Assembly (NCBI RefSeq): GCF_011761985.1
Contig: NZ_JAASQT010000004.1
Location: 62,001 to 126,000, forward strand
DNA from: Brevundimonas terrae
Lineage (GTDB): Bacteria > Pseudomonadota > Alphaproteobacteria > Caulobacterales > Caulobacteraceae
DNA: 64,000 bases
Direction: 5' to 3'
A program made the position numbers and the translations under genes. This document shows, piece after piece, positions 27,213 to 36,754 of the stretch (the first letter of the stretch is position 1; every line of letters starts with the position of its first letter). The notes under the pieces were generated by a model, which ran no database searches, had not been told where the DNA came from, and saw nothing but the letters and a program-made list of their open reading frames with translations.

Positions 27213-27226
27213 AGCCTCCCCCTCAT
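27198..27226 (+). terminator. Strong terminator overlapping the MFS stop codon
   Basis: A perfect 11-bp stem (27198-27208 with 27214-27224, GAGGGGGAGGC/GCCTCCCCCTC) has a 5-base loop that contains the TAA stop of the transporter gene, and ATTATTT follows. The convergent methyltransferase gene ends at 27248. Confidence 0.85.
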
Positions 27227-27247
27227 TATTTCCACCGATGTACGGTT

Positions 27248-28060
27248 TTAAAGGCCGGAGCCGTAAGCGGCGTCTGTGATCGAATAGACCATGATGCCGG
27301 TGGCCACGGCCAGATTCAGGCTGTCGGCACGTCCACGCATCGGGATTTTGACGTTCACGTCACAGGTGGCGGCCAGTTCGTCGGTCAGGCCCGCCTGTTC
27401 ATTGCCCATCAGGATAATGGCCGGATGCTGGACGGGGCTGTCGCGATAGCCGTGGGTGGCATCGAGGCGGGTGCCGATGATGCTGCCCTTCCAGCCCTTG
27501 CACCATTTCACGAACTCTTCGCGGCTGGCCTTGGTGATGGATACAGCAAACACAGAACCCATGGTCGCGCGCACGGCCTCGACCGAATAGGGGTCCACAC
27601 AGTCCCCGATCAGGATCACACCACCGCAGCCGGCGCTATCAGCCGTGCGGATAATGGTGCCCAGATTGCCGGGGTCGCGAACTTGTTCCAAAGCTACCCA
27701 TACAGGCTTGCTGTCGGGTTGGATGTCTTCAAGCGGGGTATAGACCTGCTCGAAGACACCCAGCACGGTCTGCGGGTTGTCGCGGCGGCTGATCTTTTCG
27801 AGAATGGCGTGGGTCACGGTGATGATCTGACCACCGGCCTTGCGAGTTTCAACCTTGGCTTGTTCGAGGATCGGGTGCGGACGGGCATCTTGCCCGACCA
27901 GCAACATCACAGGCGCACGGCCCTGATCGAGGGCCTCGCCGATGAATTTCAGACCTTCAGCCAGAAAACGACCCGTGGTTTCGCGCTCTTTGCGCATGTG
28001 AAGGGCGCGAACGGCCTTTACGGTGTCATTGGTGAGCGAGGTAATCAGATGATCGCTCAT
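27248..28060 (-). CDS. TrmH/SpoU-family RNA 2'-O-methyltransferase
   Basis: SAM-dependent ribose methyltransferase acting on tRNA or 23S rRNA. It has 270 residues: an N-terminal substrate-binding domain (VKAVRALHMRKERETTGRFLAEG, L30e-like) and the SPOUT domain with motif 1 (RDPGNLGTIIRTADSAG), motif 2 (IILMGNEQAGLTDEL) and motif 3 (IPMRGRADSLNLAVATGI). The deep-trefoil knot residues are all present. The family also contains RlmB, TrmH and TsnR, and the exact target nucleotide cannot be assigned. Its ATG shares one base with the TAA of the upstream methyltransferase gene, so the two RNA-modifying genes are coupled. Confidence 0.92.
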   Translation of the reverse strand: MSDHLITSLTNDTVKAVRALHMRKERETTGRFLAEGLKFIGEALDQGRAPVMLLVGQDARPHPILEQAKVETRKAGGQIITVTHAILEKISRRDNPQTVLGVFEQVYTPLEDIQPDSKPVWVALEQVRDPGNLGTIIRTADSAGCGGVILIGDCVDPYSVEAVRATMGSVFAVSITKASREEFVKWCKGWKGSIIGTRLDATHGYRDSPVQHPAIILMGNEQAGLTDELAATCDVNVKIPMRGRADSLNLAVATGIMVYSITDAAYGSGL

Positions 28061-28959
28061 TACAGATTGCTCCAGCGGGCAAAGAAGCTGAGGCCGATAG
28101 AACGGGCATCTTTGCCGTCTTCCGACAACGCCAGTTCGCCCCAGTCGATACGTCCGCCACGGTCATGGGTAGCCTCGGCCATCATGTGCGCCAGCGACAA
28201 GCCGGAAATACGCGCAGCATAGGCGTTCAGCAGCAGGAAGGAGGCGTCATCCGACAGAAGCGACGCACAATCCTTGAGCAGATCCGGCATGTCCTCAAAC
28301 AGGCGCCAAACCTCGCCATTGGCACCGCGACCATATTTGGGCGGGTCCAGAATGATGCCGTCATATTTCGAACCACGGCGAACTTCGCGGGCCACAAACT
28401 TGCGGGCATCCTCGACCAGCCAGCGGATCGGCTTGTCGGAGAGGCCCGACAGCTCGGCATTTTCGCGGGCATAGTTGACCGACTTTTTGGACGCATCGAC
28501 GTGCGTCACATGGGCTCCCGCTGCGGCACAGGCCAGCGAGGCCACGCCGGTATAGCCGAACAGGTTCAGAACCTTCGGCTGTTTCAGGGTGCGGATGCGG
28601 GCATCCAGCCATTCCCAGTTCGCCGCTTGCTCGGGGAAGAAGGCAAGGTGGCGGAAGGGCGTGAACCGGCCCATAAATTTTACGTCGCGCCATTTCAGCG
28701 GGAAGGCGTCGATCGGGCCGTGATGGTCGAAGCGCCAGCGGCCGGAATCTTCTTCCTCCTGCTGGGGATCGAACATGGCTGTGGCCTGTTCAAACTTGTT
28801 TTCGTCCTTGGCCGTCCAGAAGCACTGCGGCTCGGGGCGCACGACCGTATAGCGGCCATAGCGTTCAAGCTTGCGACCATTGCCGCTGTCGATCAGCGCG
28901 TAATCCGACCAGCCTCGGGTGACGAGGGTTTCGGGTGTAGGGGATAAAACCGGAGCCAT
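28060..28959 (-). CDS. Class I SAM-dependent RNA methyltransferase (RlmI-like, COG1092)
   Basis: Predicted 23S rRNA or RNA C5-methyltransferase of 299 residues. Seen in sequence: the GPIDAFPLKWRDV and FRHLAFFPEQAANWEW region, SAM motif I VLNLFGYTGVASLACAAAGA, DASKKSVNYARENAELSG, WLVEDARKFV, and catalytic motif IV IILDPPKYGRG. The N-terminal PUA domain of RlmI is absent, as in shorter alphaproteobacterial homologues. The gene is followed with one-base overlap by the TrmH-type gene. The upstream glycosyltransferase gene ends 18 bp before it on the same strand. Confidence 0.9.
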   Translation of the reverse strand: MAPVLSPTPETLVTRGWSDYALIDSGNGRKLERYGRYTVVRPEPQCFWTAKDENKFEQATAMFDPQQEEEDSGRWRFDHHGPIDAFPLKWRDVKFMGRFTPFRHLAFFPEQAANWEWLDARIRTLKQPKVLNLFGYTGVASLACAAAGAHVTHVDASKKSVNYARENAELSGLSDKPIRWLVEDARKFVAREVRRGSKYDGIILDPPKYGRGANGEVWRLFEDMPDLLKDCASLLSDDASFLLLNAYAARISGLSLAHMMAEATHDRGGRIDWGELALSEDGKDARSIGLSFFARWSNL

Positions 28960-28976
28960 GCGCCGCTGATAAGCCG

Positions 28977-30425
28977 TCAGGCGGCCTCTCGTCCAGCGGT
29001 CGCTTCCGAATAGCGTGGTCTGATGATCGGTGTATGCAAGTCCGCCACAGGCACATCGGGCATATGCGGGGTTTTATCCCAAGTGTGTGGCTGGAAGACC
29101 AGACGCACCAGGGCATGGAAAAATGCGAGAGTCAGCAAACCCCAATAGAGGGGAGCCAGCGCAAACTCCTTGGCTCCATAGGTCAGGCCGATACGGCGTG
29201 TGCCGACGATGCATGTCATCCACGAGGCTATGTAGCCGGTGATCATGACGGCAAAGGCCGAAATCTGGAGTTGAGGAATTTCAAACGACAGAATCCCCAG
29301 AAGCGCGATCATGGTGATCGTTGCCAAAGCGTATCCGTGGATAGACGCGGCAACCAGTCCGGCGATCAATGTGGTCAGCATGGCCCACAGACCTTTGAAG
29401 CCCAGCCCGGGTTTGAAAAGGTGAACGGCGAGGGTTTGCATGAAACCCTTCAGCCAACGGGTTCTTTGAGGAAGCCAAAGCTTGAACCTGCCGGGCGGTG
29501 TTTCCCATGTCGGACTGGAAATTGTGCCCAGTGACCAGCCGTCACGCCAAAGGCGAAAACCCAGATCGGCGTCTTCGGTGACATTATAGGCATCCCAGCC
29601 CCCGATGCGACGCAGGGTCTCTACCCGAAAATGGTTACTCGTTCCGCCAAGGGGAAAGGGCAGGCCCAGCCGCGCCATGCCCGGCAAGATGACCTCGAAC
29701 AGGCCCGCATATTCGGCGGCAAATTGACGATCGAGAATGTCGGAGCTGATCGCAGCCTTGTGCTTGCGGCCTATCCTTAGCGGGGCTTGCAAACAGGCAA
29801 GGGGACGCCTTGTATCGGATGGCTCGGCGAGAAAACGAGAAGCGGCCTCTTTTAACTGTGCAGGATCGGGGGAGTCTTCGGCGTCATAGATTGTGAGGAA
29901 TGTTCCCGAGGCCAGTCCCAGTCCATAGTTCAGAGCGCGAGGTTTGGTTTTAGGGCTACCGGCTGGAACGACCACTACGCTCATCCATGGCGGTAAGCGC
30001 AATGAACGGGCCACTGCGATGGTTTCGGTGTCATCAATTTCGAGCAGCAGAAAACATTCCAGCGCATCGGCTGGATAATCAATGAGCGAAAGCCGTTGAA
30101 CCAGTTGAGGCAAGATCGTAGCCTCGCGATAGAGCGCCGCCATGATTGTGTATCGGGGCCATGTATCAGGCGGAGTGACCGGTTGGGGCTTTGGAGCGCT
30201 CAGAAACACCAGTGCCAAACGCCACAGCGCAAAGACGATCAGAACGCCTTGGAACCCCCAGAGTAAAGCGGTGGCCCATTGCGTATTAATCGCGCACCAC
30301 AGGCCCAATGCGATTGAGAAAGCGCAAAGCCCTATGATCCGAAATGCGATAGTGGCTCCCCTTGCGGCCTCGCAAGCATAGGCCACGCGGGTATGTGTGC
30401 TGGGTCGTTTAATCAAACTGCGCAT
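28977..30425 (-). CDS. Membrane glycosyltransferase family 2 (XagB/cellulose-synthase-like)
   Basis: Predicted inner-membrane polysaccharide or glycolipid synthase of 482 residues. Two N-terminal helices (about 25-75) are followed by a GT-A domain with YTIMAALYREATILPQL, LLLEIDDTETI, FLTIYDAEDSPDP, VTEDADLGFRLW and the signature QRTRWLKGFMQ, then four C-terminal helices. The DDT/DAED pattern separates it from the PgaC-like enzyme at 17901-19316 and resembles XagB or N-glycosyltransferase group proteins. No partner polysaccharide gene lies beside it; its neighbours are RNA methyltransferases. It is divergent from the TetR regulator gene, 115 bp away. Confidence 0.82.
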   Translation of the reverse strand: MRSLIKRPSTHTRVAYACEAARGATIAFRIIGLCAFSIALGLWCAINTQWATALLWGFQGVLIVFALWRLALVFLSAPKPQPVTPPDTWPRYTIMAALYREATILPQLVQRLSLIDYPADALECFLLLEIDDTETIAVARSLRLPPWMSVVVVPAGSPKTKPRALNYGLGLASGTFLTIYDAEDSPDPAQLKEAASRFLAEPSDTRRPLACLQAPLRIGRKHKAAISSDILDRQFAAEYAGLFEVILPGMARLGLPFPLGGTSNHFRVETLRRIGGWDAYNVTEDADLGFRLWRDGWSLGTISSPTWETPPGRFKLWLPQRTRWLKGFMQTLAVHLFKPGLGFKGLWAMLTTLIAGLVAASIHGYALATITMIALLGILSFEIPQLQISAFAVMITGYIASWMTCIVGTRRIGLTYGAKEFALAPLYWGLLTLAFFHALVRLVFQPHTWDKTPHMPDVPVADLHTPIIRPRYSEATAGREAA

Positions 30426-30540
30426 TTCTCCCCCAAGAAAACGCTGTTATTTGATTATTAGATATAAGCTTGACCATACGCAACCTTGGAAAGACCGCGC
30501 AATCAGCCCTAGGATGAGCAGGCAGTAGCCGGAGGCCCAA

Positions 30541-31170
30541 ATGACTGACCAAACGCCTAAGGCACGCTCGGTTCGCAAACCGAAGGGCGAAGGCCATGTT
30601 CGCCGTGGCGAAATCCTTGCGGCTGCCGAGCTGATTTTCGTCGCAGATGGCTATGAAGGCGCAACTATCCGCAAGATTGCCGACGCCGTAGGCGTGTCAT
30701 CGACGGCGCTTTATCTGCATTTTCGGGACAAGAGCGAAATCCTGAACGAGATTTGCCAGCACGCGTTCTCGACCTTGCTGATGCGCTGTCAGGAACTGGC
30801 TGAGACGGAGAAAGACCCGTTGGTGCGCTTGCGCCGACTGCTGCATAGCTATGTCAGTTTCGGGTTTGAAAACGCCAATGCCTATCGCTTGGCCTTCATG
30901 ACGCCGGTCGTCCAGATCTATGCGGACGAGCAAGGTTTGGCCCGTGTGGTTGCCGCCGAGCTGTACAGCAGTTTCGAACGCGGCGTCGAACAGGCCTTGC
31001 CGTCAGGGCATGAGCCGCAGCGCGCCAAGGTCTTGGCCCAGATTCTATTGGCCAGCACGCATGGGCTGGTCTCGATTGTGATGATGAAGCCGCATGTGGA
31101 TTGGGCGGATCGCGAAGATCTGATCAACACGCAGCTGGATATCCTGCTCAAGGCACTGGAAACGCAGTGA
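30541..31170 (+). CDS. TetR/AcrR-family transcriptional regulator
   Basis: A regulator of 209 residues. The N-terminal HTH covers about 20-65 (RRGEILAAAELIFVADGYEG, then IRKIADAVGVSSTALYLHFRDK), typical of TetR; the helical C-terminal half (about 80-205) binds an unknown ligand. The basic N-terminus (KARSVRKPKGEGHVRR) may add DNA contacts. It is the first gene of a tightly overlapping set with the metal-chelate-type importer (GTGA overlap at 31167), which makes that importer or the divergent glycosyltransferase gene the likely targets. This is inferred from position. Confidence 0.9.
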   Translation: MTDQTPKARSVRKPKGEGHVRRGEILAAAELIFVADGYEGATIRKIADAVGVSSTALYLHFRDKSEILNEICQHAFSTLLMRCQELAETEKDPLVRLRRLLHSYVSFGFENANAYRLAFMTPVVQIYADEQGLARVVAAELYSSFERGVEQALPSGHEPQRAKVLAQILLASTHGLVSIVMMKPHVDWADREDLINTQLDILLKALETQ

Positions 31171-31982
31171 GCTTGAGTTTGGTTATGCGTGCGGGTTCGA
31201 CTTTGGCGGTGATGATACTTGTTTGCGCACCGGCGGAAAAATCATGGTCTGCGCCATTGCGGGTGATGTCGCTGGACCAATGCGCCGACCAGTATGTTCT
31301 GGCGCTCAGGCCGGATGCCGAGGTACGGCTGTCGCCGCGTGCGGATGATCCTGACGCCTCTTTGCGCGAGGCGGCAAAGGGGCATCGGCGGATAAGGCCT
31401 ACTCTGGAAGCGGCTGTAGCCTTCAGGCCCGATGTGGTGGTGCGATACTGGGGCGGGGATATGCGTTTGCTGTCTCGACTGGAAGCCGACGGCATCACCG
31501 TGGCGACTATCAACGACAGTCAGAATTTTGAAGGTATTCGCCAGAATATCCAGACTGTGTCGAAAGCCTTGCGGGCAAGCGAACGTGGTGATGATCTGAT
31601 CCGCGATATGGATGCGAAACTGCAAGCCTCGCAGGGGCGCGGGCAGGGACGGAGTGCCACCTATCTGACGGCCAGCGGTTTTACCGCCGGACCCGAAACG
31701 CTGATCGACAGTGTGTTGCGGGCGGCGGGGTTCAAAAACGGAACTAGGGCTGCGGGCTATCAGCCTTTGGGCTTGGAGCGCGCTTTGCTTAATCCGCCCC
31801 TGCTTTTTGTGCGCGGATTTTTTGAGCAACTGATGGCTGACTGGCGCGGAACAGGGCGCCATCCAGTGTTAAAGGGGCTGATGCAGAAACGAACCGTAGC
31901 CGATCTTCCGGCGTCAACACTGACATGTCCGGCATGGTTCGCCGCCGATGCGGTAACGACACTGGCGAAGGTCGATCCATGA
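31167..31982 (+). CDS. Periplasmic chelate-binding protein of a BtuF/FecB-type ABC importer
   Basis: Binds a cobalamin, haem or iron-siderophore type ligand and delivers it to the permease. From GTG 31167 the protein has 271 residues; ATG 31185 is an alternative. A hydrophobic signal (RAGSTLAVMILVCAPA) precedes the mature domain beginning LRVMSLDQCADQYVLALRPD. Then come LEAAVAFRPDVVVRYWGG and a C-terminal lobe, linked as in class III binding proteins. The CADQ motif is common in alphaproteobacterial BtuF-like proteins. The start codon overlaps the TetR stop (GTGA). The ligand is not resolved. Confidence 0.82.
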   Translation: MSLSLVMRAGSTLAVMILVCAPAEKSWSAPLRVMSLDQCADQYVLALRPDAEVRLSPRADDPDASLREAAKGHRRIRPTLEAAVAFRPDVVVRYWGGDMRLLSRLEADGITVATINDSQNFEGIRQNIQTVSKALRASERGDDLIRDMDAKLQASQGRGQGRSATYLTASGFTAGPETLIDSVLRAAGFKNGTRAAGYQPLGLERALLNPPLLFVRGFFEQLMADWRGTGRHPVLKGLMQKRTVADLPASTLTCPAWFAADAVTTLAKVDP

Positions 31983-32968
31983 TCCGTTCATCGGTTTTGA
32001 TTGCGGTGCTGATTGTCGCGCTGGTTCTGGCCGTCGCTTTTGCTGTCAGTTTTGGCGAAACGGTTCTGGACTTGGCGGCCTATGGACGGGCCTTTACCGA
32101 TCCATCTTCGGGCGAAGCTGCGGTGTTGTGGCAAATCCGTTTGCCACGCGCATTGTGTGCGCTTTTGGTGGGGGCAGCACTGGGGCTGGCGGGGGCTGTG
32201 ATGCAGGGGTTGTTGCGTAATCCCTTGGCAGAACCGGGTGTGATTGGCGTATCGGGTACGGCGGCCTGTGCAGCAGCCATGGCGATTATCGCAGGCTTTG
32301 CCGCCATTCCAGGCGCTGTCGAAGTGGCGGCATTGGTCGGGGCTGCGCTTGCCGGTGGTCTGCTGGTTGTGGTGGGCGCACGTTTGAAAGCGCCCGAGGC
32401 CCTGATCCTGTTTGGTGTTGCCTTGTCCAGCTTCTCGGGTGCGGCCACGGCTTTGATTTTCAACCTCTCGCCATCACCTGTGGCCTCTGCCGAGGTGATG
32501 AGCTGGCTGCTGGGTTCTGTGGCCAATCGCAGCTGGTTTGACGTTATGTGGGTCGCCGTGGCGCTGGGCATATCGGCATTTTTTGCGCGTCTGGCCCTGT
32601 CGGGTCTTCGTATGCTGACCCTTGGCGAGGATGTTGCCCGCGCGTCGGGGCTTCCCTTGGCGCAACTGCGTGTCTGGGCCTTGTTGGCGGCAGCGGTCGC
32701 ATCGGGTGCAGCCGTGGCCGTTGCGGGTGTGATCGGCTTTGTGGGTTTGGCAGCACCGCATCTGGTGCGTTCCAGCGTGCGTGGCGATCCGGGGCGTATT
32801 CTTTTACCATCGGCCCTGATGGGCGGTCTGATACTGGTGCTGGCCGATCTGGCGACGCGGCTGATCCCGACGGATCAGGAACTGAAACTGGGTGTGTTCA
32901 CAGCGCTGATTGGTGCGCCTCTGTTTGCCATTATGGCGTGGCGTGCGGCGCGGGAGTGGCGGCTGTGA
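31979..32968 (+). CDS. FecCD/BtuC-type ABC importer permease
   Basis: Membrane subunit of the chelate importer, 329 residues, about ten helices. Family signatures are LWQIRLPRALCALLVGAALGLAG, MQGLLRNPLAEPGVIGVS, GEDVARASGLPLAQLR (the coupling region contacting the ATPase) and GVIGFVGLAAPHLVR. ATG 31979 overlaps the binding-protein stop (ATGA), choosing the start over the longer open frame. Its own stop overlaps the ATPase start (GTGA). Confidence 0.92.
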   Translation: MIRSSVLIAVLIVALVLAVAFAVSFGETVLDLAAYGRAFTDPSSGEAAVLWQIRLPRALCALLVGAALGLAGAVMQGLLRNPLAEPGVIGVSGTAACAAAMAIIAGFAAIPGAVEVAALVGAALAGGLLVVVGARLKAPEALILFGVALSSFSGAATALIFNLSPSPVASAEVMSWLLGSVANRSWFDVMWVAVALGISAFFARLALSGLRMLTLGEDVARASGLPLAQLRVWALLAAAVASGAAVAVAGVIGFVGLAAPHLVRSSVRGDPGRILLPSALMGGLILVLADLATRLIPTDQELKLGVFTALIGAPLFAIMAWRAAREWRL

Positions 32969-33717
32969 GCCTGTTGACCCTTCATGAGGCCAGCGTCGAA
33001 ATCGAACGCAAGCCGGTGCTGCTACAGGCATCGCTGAGTGTCGAGGGCGGCGAAATGGTCGCCATATGCGGGCCCAACGGTGCCGGTAAATCGACATTGC
33101 TCAAGCTGGCGGCGGGTTTGCATAAACCCAAGGCGGGCCATGTCGCGATCCATGGACGCGATCTGAAAACCCTTTCATCACACCAGCGTGGTGAAGCCGT
33201 AGCCTATCTGGCGCAAGAACGTCTGATTGCGTGGAACCTGCCAGCGATCGAGGTGGCTGCCTTGGGCGGGCTTCATCTGGGCCAGTCCGATATTATGGGC
33301 CGCGCTCAACGCGCACTGGACATGGTCGGGGTCGGCCATCTGGCCATGCGTGGCGTAGCGGATATGTCCGGTGGCGAGCGGGCGCGTGTGCTTTTGGCCC
33401 GTGCTATGGTGACCGATGCGCCGGTTCTGATTGCCGATGAGCCTGTGGCGGGGCTTGATCCCGACGCGGAGTTGTTGGTTCTGGAACGCCTGCGCGAGCG
33501 GGCTGAAGGGCATTCTGCAGTCTTACTCAGTCTGCATGACCTGAGCGCAGCAGCCAAGTTTGCCGACCGCGTTATCGTCGTCGCAGACGGACGTATTGTG
33601 GCCGATGCCAAGCCGCTGGACGCGCTGACGCCCGATATTCTGCGCGAACATTTTCGCATTGCGGGACAGTGGATCGAAACAGAAAACGGGCCGCTTTTGG
33701 CGACCCGTCGTCTTTAG
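32965..33717 (+). CDS. BtuD/FecE-type ABC importer ATPase
   Basis: ATP-binding subunit, 250 residues from GTG 32965 (overlapping the permease stop). Walker A is GPNGAGKST, the ABC signature is MSGGERARVL, Walker B is VLIADEPVAGLDP, and the switch His is in LLSLHDLSAAAKF. All catalytic residues are present. The C-terminus PDILREHFRIAGQWIE is typical of chelate-import ATPases. The gene ends one base before the stop of the convergent lytic transglycosylase gene. No outer-membrane receptor is in the window. Confidence 0.92.
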   Translation: MSLLTLHEASVEIERKPVLLQASLSVEGGEMVAICGPNGAGKSTLLKLAAGLHKPKAGHVAIHGRDLKTLSSHQRGEAVAYLAQERLIAWNLPAIEVAALGGLHLGQSDIMGRAQRALDMVGVGHLAMRGVADMSGGERARVLLARAMVTDAPVLIADEPVAGLDPDAELLVLERLRERAEGHSAVLLSLHDLSAAAKFADRVIVVADGRIVADAKPLDALTPDILREHFRIAGQWIETENGPLLATRRL

Positions 33718-33718
33718 A

Positions 33719-35767
33719 TCAGGGCTGGTAGGGGCGCGGTCCCGAATAGGGGGGCGTGCCCCGCGCCAGATCGGCCGATGGTGTCAGCGGAGCCGAACCT
33801 CCGTTCAGGCGCGCGCGGTAGATCTGCATGTTTTCCATAACCCGCATCATATAGTTGCGCGTCTCTGTGAAGGGCGCACATTCGATGAAGTCGATGGGGT
33901 CGACCTGCGCCTGACGTGGATCGCCGCAACGGGCTGTCCATTGGGGCGGACGGGCGGGTCCGGCATTGTAGCCGACGGCGGCCAGAAGCGGTGACTGGCC
34001 GAAATTGTTCAGCAACTCGCCCAGATGATAGCTGCCCAGCGTCATATTGGTTTCGGCATCCCACAACTGGTCGTCGCTGAACGAGCGTCCCATGCGTCGT
34101 GCCACACCGCGCGCGGTTGCGGGCAGAAGCTGCATCATGCCACGCGCATCGGCATGTGATCGGACCAGAGGATCAAAGCTGGATTCCTGACGGGTGATGG
34201 CCAGAGCAAAATCGTTCGGAGCCATGCCCGCGACCTGTTGCGGCAACTGAACCGGATACATGCGTTCGGGCATGACAATGCCGCGACCGCTGGCGGCGCG
34301 ACCGACCATCATGGCACCGAACTGGTCGCCATTCTGCTTCATCAGATCGAACAGCATGGCCAGATCGACCGGCAGTGGCAGGGTGTCATCAAGGTGATAG
34401 GCAAAGACCCGCATCAGGTTCTTTTCGCCCATCTGGCCTAGGATGCGCGTGGCCTTGACCACTTCGTAGCCGTCAAACCGCTGGCGATCCTCGCGGGTCG
34501 GGTCCGGTTCGCCCGGCAGGGTCAGGGTCGAGATACCGGCCTTTTCGGCGGCCAGTTGCCCATAGAAGGTCTGCCAGTGCTGGGCACCGGCGGTATAATA
34601 CTGCTGCGCGGTGGCGGTATCGCCCTGCGCCTCGGCAGCGCGGCCCAGCCAGTATAGCGCACGCCCTTGCGTAATCGGTGTCTGCGAGGTGTTACGCAGC
34701 ACTTCGAAATGGGCGCTGGCCCGTTGCGGGTCGTTCAGCTTGGTCAGGGCCACCCAACCGGCAAAGAACTCGGCATCGACCTTGCGCTCACCAGAAGGGA
34801 AGCCGTGGCCGTTCATGGCGTCATAGGCGGCCTGATTGTTCCCCATACGCAGTGCATCGAGGAAGTAGTTGCGGCGCTCGTTCCACAATGCGCTTTGACC
34901 ATCCGAATGGTTCGGCGCAGCGGGCAGATAGCGCAGCAGACCAAACGCCTCGGACTGGTGATTGGCGGAGCGCAACAGCTTCACACGTTCCAGCACAACA
35001 TTAGGATCGGTCGCCTGTGATGGCGACAGTCCGGCAACGATGGCATCGGGCGCATAGGCGGTTCGCAGGGACATGGCCGCAGTGGCGGCGGCCTGTCGTT
35101 CTGCGGGTACCATATTGACCATGGCGCGGGTTGCAGGGCCGTGCGGGCCGCTGAGGAGCGTCGTTATGCGTGCCGAATGGTCATCACTGGTCAGCCACGA
35201 AGACCAGCGCGACAGAATCAGATCCTGCTCGGCCAGATCAAAGGATTCGGTGCGCCACCAGTTGCGAATCAAGGTCTGCGCCTCGTCGCGACGTCCGGCC
35301 TGTTCCAGGGCCGAGGCGAGCGCGATGGCACCTTGTACCGTGGTTGGCTGGGCCTGACCGAAGAAGGCAAGCACCGCATCGCTGCCGGAACCGGAGGCCA
35401 GCAAGGCCCGCTCGGCGGCGCTGCGACGTGATTCGGCGCGCGGCCAGCCGTTCAGGTCGGTCTCGGCACGCAAAAGCTCGCTATAGGATAGTTGCTTGTC
35501 CGAGGTATCGACCAAGGCCCATTCCACCAGCTTGCGGGCCGTGGGGTCACTGATAGAGGACATGATGGACTGGGTGCCGACCACATCGCGTGCGCGGGCG
35601 GCGGCCAGTCCCTGCTGGACCAAAGACATGTCTGCGCTGCTGATATCGCCAGCAGTCGCGGCGCTATAGGCGGCAGGGGCGCTGTTAAGCACGTCTTGAG
35701 TCGGGGGGGCCATGACCGCCAGAGCGGCTGCGAGTGTCGTCGCAATCATCAGCTTCTTCGTCCTCAT
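33719..35767 (-). CDS. Soluble lytic murein transglycosylase (Slt70-like)
   Basis: Cleaves the MurNAc-GlcNAc bond of peptidoglycan to give 1,6-anhydro ends. It has 682 residues: a signal peptide ([14 protein letters not shown]), a long helical superhelix of TPR-like repeats (about 60-470), and a C-terminal lysozyme-like domain (about 500-650) with the catalytic Glu in [37 protein letters not shown] and [14 protein letters not shown]. In Caulobacter the related SdpA works in peptidoglycan remodelling and lies upstream of dapA, as here, although this gene is divergent from dapA. The start at 35767 lies 102 bp from dapA. Confidence 0.92.
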   Translation of the reverse strand: MRTKKLMIATTLAAALAVMAPPTQDVLNSAPAAYSAATAGDISSADMSLVQQGLAAARARDVVGTQSIMSSISDPTARKLVEWALVDTSDKQLSYSELLRAETDLNGWPRAESRRSAAERALLASGSGSDAVLAFFGQAQPTTVQGAIALASALEQAGRRDEAQTLIRNWWRTESFDLAEQDLILSRWSSWLTSDDHSARITTLLSGPHGPATRAMVNMVPAERQAAATAAMSLRTAYAPDAIVAGLSPSQATDPNVVLERVKLLRSANHQSEAFGLLRYLPAAPNHSDGQSALWNERRNYFLDALRMGNNQAAYDAMNGHGFPSGERKVDAEFFAGWVALTKLNDPQRASAHFEVLRNTSQTPITQGRALYWLGRAAEAQGDTATAQQYYTAGAQHWQTFYGQLAAEKAGISTLTLPGEPDPTREDRQRFDGYEVVKATRILGQMGEKNLMRVFAYHLDDTLPLPVDLAMLFDLMKQNGDQFGAMMVGRAASGRGIVMPERMYPVQLPQQVAGMAPNDFALAITRQESSFDPLVRSHADARGMMQLLPATARGVARRMGRSFSDDQLWDAETNMTLGSYHLGELLNNFGQSPLLAAVGYNAGPARPPQWTARCGDPRQAQVDPIDFIECAPFTETRNYMMRVMENMQIYRARLNGGSAPLTPSADLARGTPPYSGPRPYQP

Positions 35768-35869
35768 ACATCTACTTGTTGCGGTGAAGCCCTAGGCGAA
35801 ATAACCTCTGGCCCCATAAAGATTTTCGAGCGGCCAATCCGCTCATGCTCCGCACAGGTTAGTTTTTCT

Positions 35870-36754
35870 ATGATCGCCCATTTGTTCAAGGGCGTGATCA
35901 CCGCCTTGATCACACCTCTTCGTGACGGAAACGTGGACGAAGTGGCGTTTAAAAAACTGTTGGAACGCCAAATTGCCGCAGGCGTGCACGGGGTTGTCCC
36001 CATGGGCACGACCGGCGAGAGCGCTACACTGCATCTCGACCAGCATAAACGCGTGGTCGAAATGTGCGTCGAACAGGCGGCTGGTCGCATCAAAGTGATC
36101 GCGGGGGCAGGGGCCTCTGCGACCGACAAGGCTATCGAACTGACCCGTTTTGCCAAGACGGTCGGTGCCGACGGCGTGTTGTCCGTGACGCCCTATTACA
36201 ACCGTCCGTCGCAAGCCGGTCTTCAGGCCCACTTTGAAGCCGTGGCCGATGCTGTCCAGATTCCGATCCTGCTTTATAACGTACCGGGCCGGACAGGCGT
36301 GGATCTCGCCAATGAAACCGTGGCGGCACTGGCCAAGCATCCGAACATTGTCGGCATCAAGGACGCGACCGGCGACCTGCCGCGCGTCAGCTGGATGCAC
36401 GCCCATATCGACGAAGGTTTTGACCTGATTTCGGGCGATGACCCCAGCTATCTCGGTTACGCCGCTCAAGGCGGTGTAGGCGTGATTTCGGTCACGTCCA
36501 ATGTCGCTCCAGAAGCTATGGTCGCTCTGCACAACGCGGTTCAGAGTGGCGATCTGGTCACGGCCCGCGAATGGCAGGCCCGTCTGATCGACCTCCACAA
36601 GGCTCTGTTCCTCGATAATTCGCCGTCGCCCACTAAATATGCGTTGTCGCGTCTGGGCTATTGCGGCGAGGACGTCCTCTTGCCGCTGGTGACTACGCGT
36701 GACGAGGCTCGACCGCATATTGATGCCGCTATGTCGGCAGCAGGGATTATTTAA
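35870..36754 (+). CDS. dapA: 4-hydroxy-tetrahydrodipicolinate synthase
   Basis: Condenses pyruvate with aspartate semialdehyde, the first committed step to diaminopimelate and lysine, feeding peptidoglycan. It has 294 residues, the standard length. Landmarks are [15 protein letters not shown], the pyruvate pocket [38 protein letters not shown] (catalytic Tyr) and the Schiff-base Lys in [11 protein letters not shown]. The frame is open upstream, but ATG 35870 begins at the conserved N-terminus. Its TAA shares a base with the smpB ATG. Confidence 0.97.
   Translation: MIAHLFKGVITALITPLRDGNVDEVAFKKLLERQIAAGVHGVVPMGTTGESATLHLDQHKRVVEMCVEQAAGRIKVIAGAGASATDKAIELTRFAKTVGADGVLSVTPYYNRPSQAGLQAHFEAVADAVQIPILLYNVPGRTGVDLANETVAALAKHPNIVGIKDATGDLPRVSWMHAHIDEGFDLISGDDPSYLGYAAQGGVGVISVTSNVAPEAMVALHNAVQSGDLVTAREWQARLIDLHKALFLDNSPSPTKYALSRLGYCGEDVLLPLVTTRDEARPHIDAAMSAAGII

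Noticed and set aside
30426..30540. AT-rich, partly palindromic stretch between the divergent glycosyltransferase and TetR genes
   Set aside because: The symmetry is imperfect and mostly due to A/T richness. A TetR operator is plausible there but I cannot define one.
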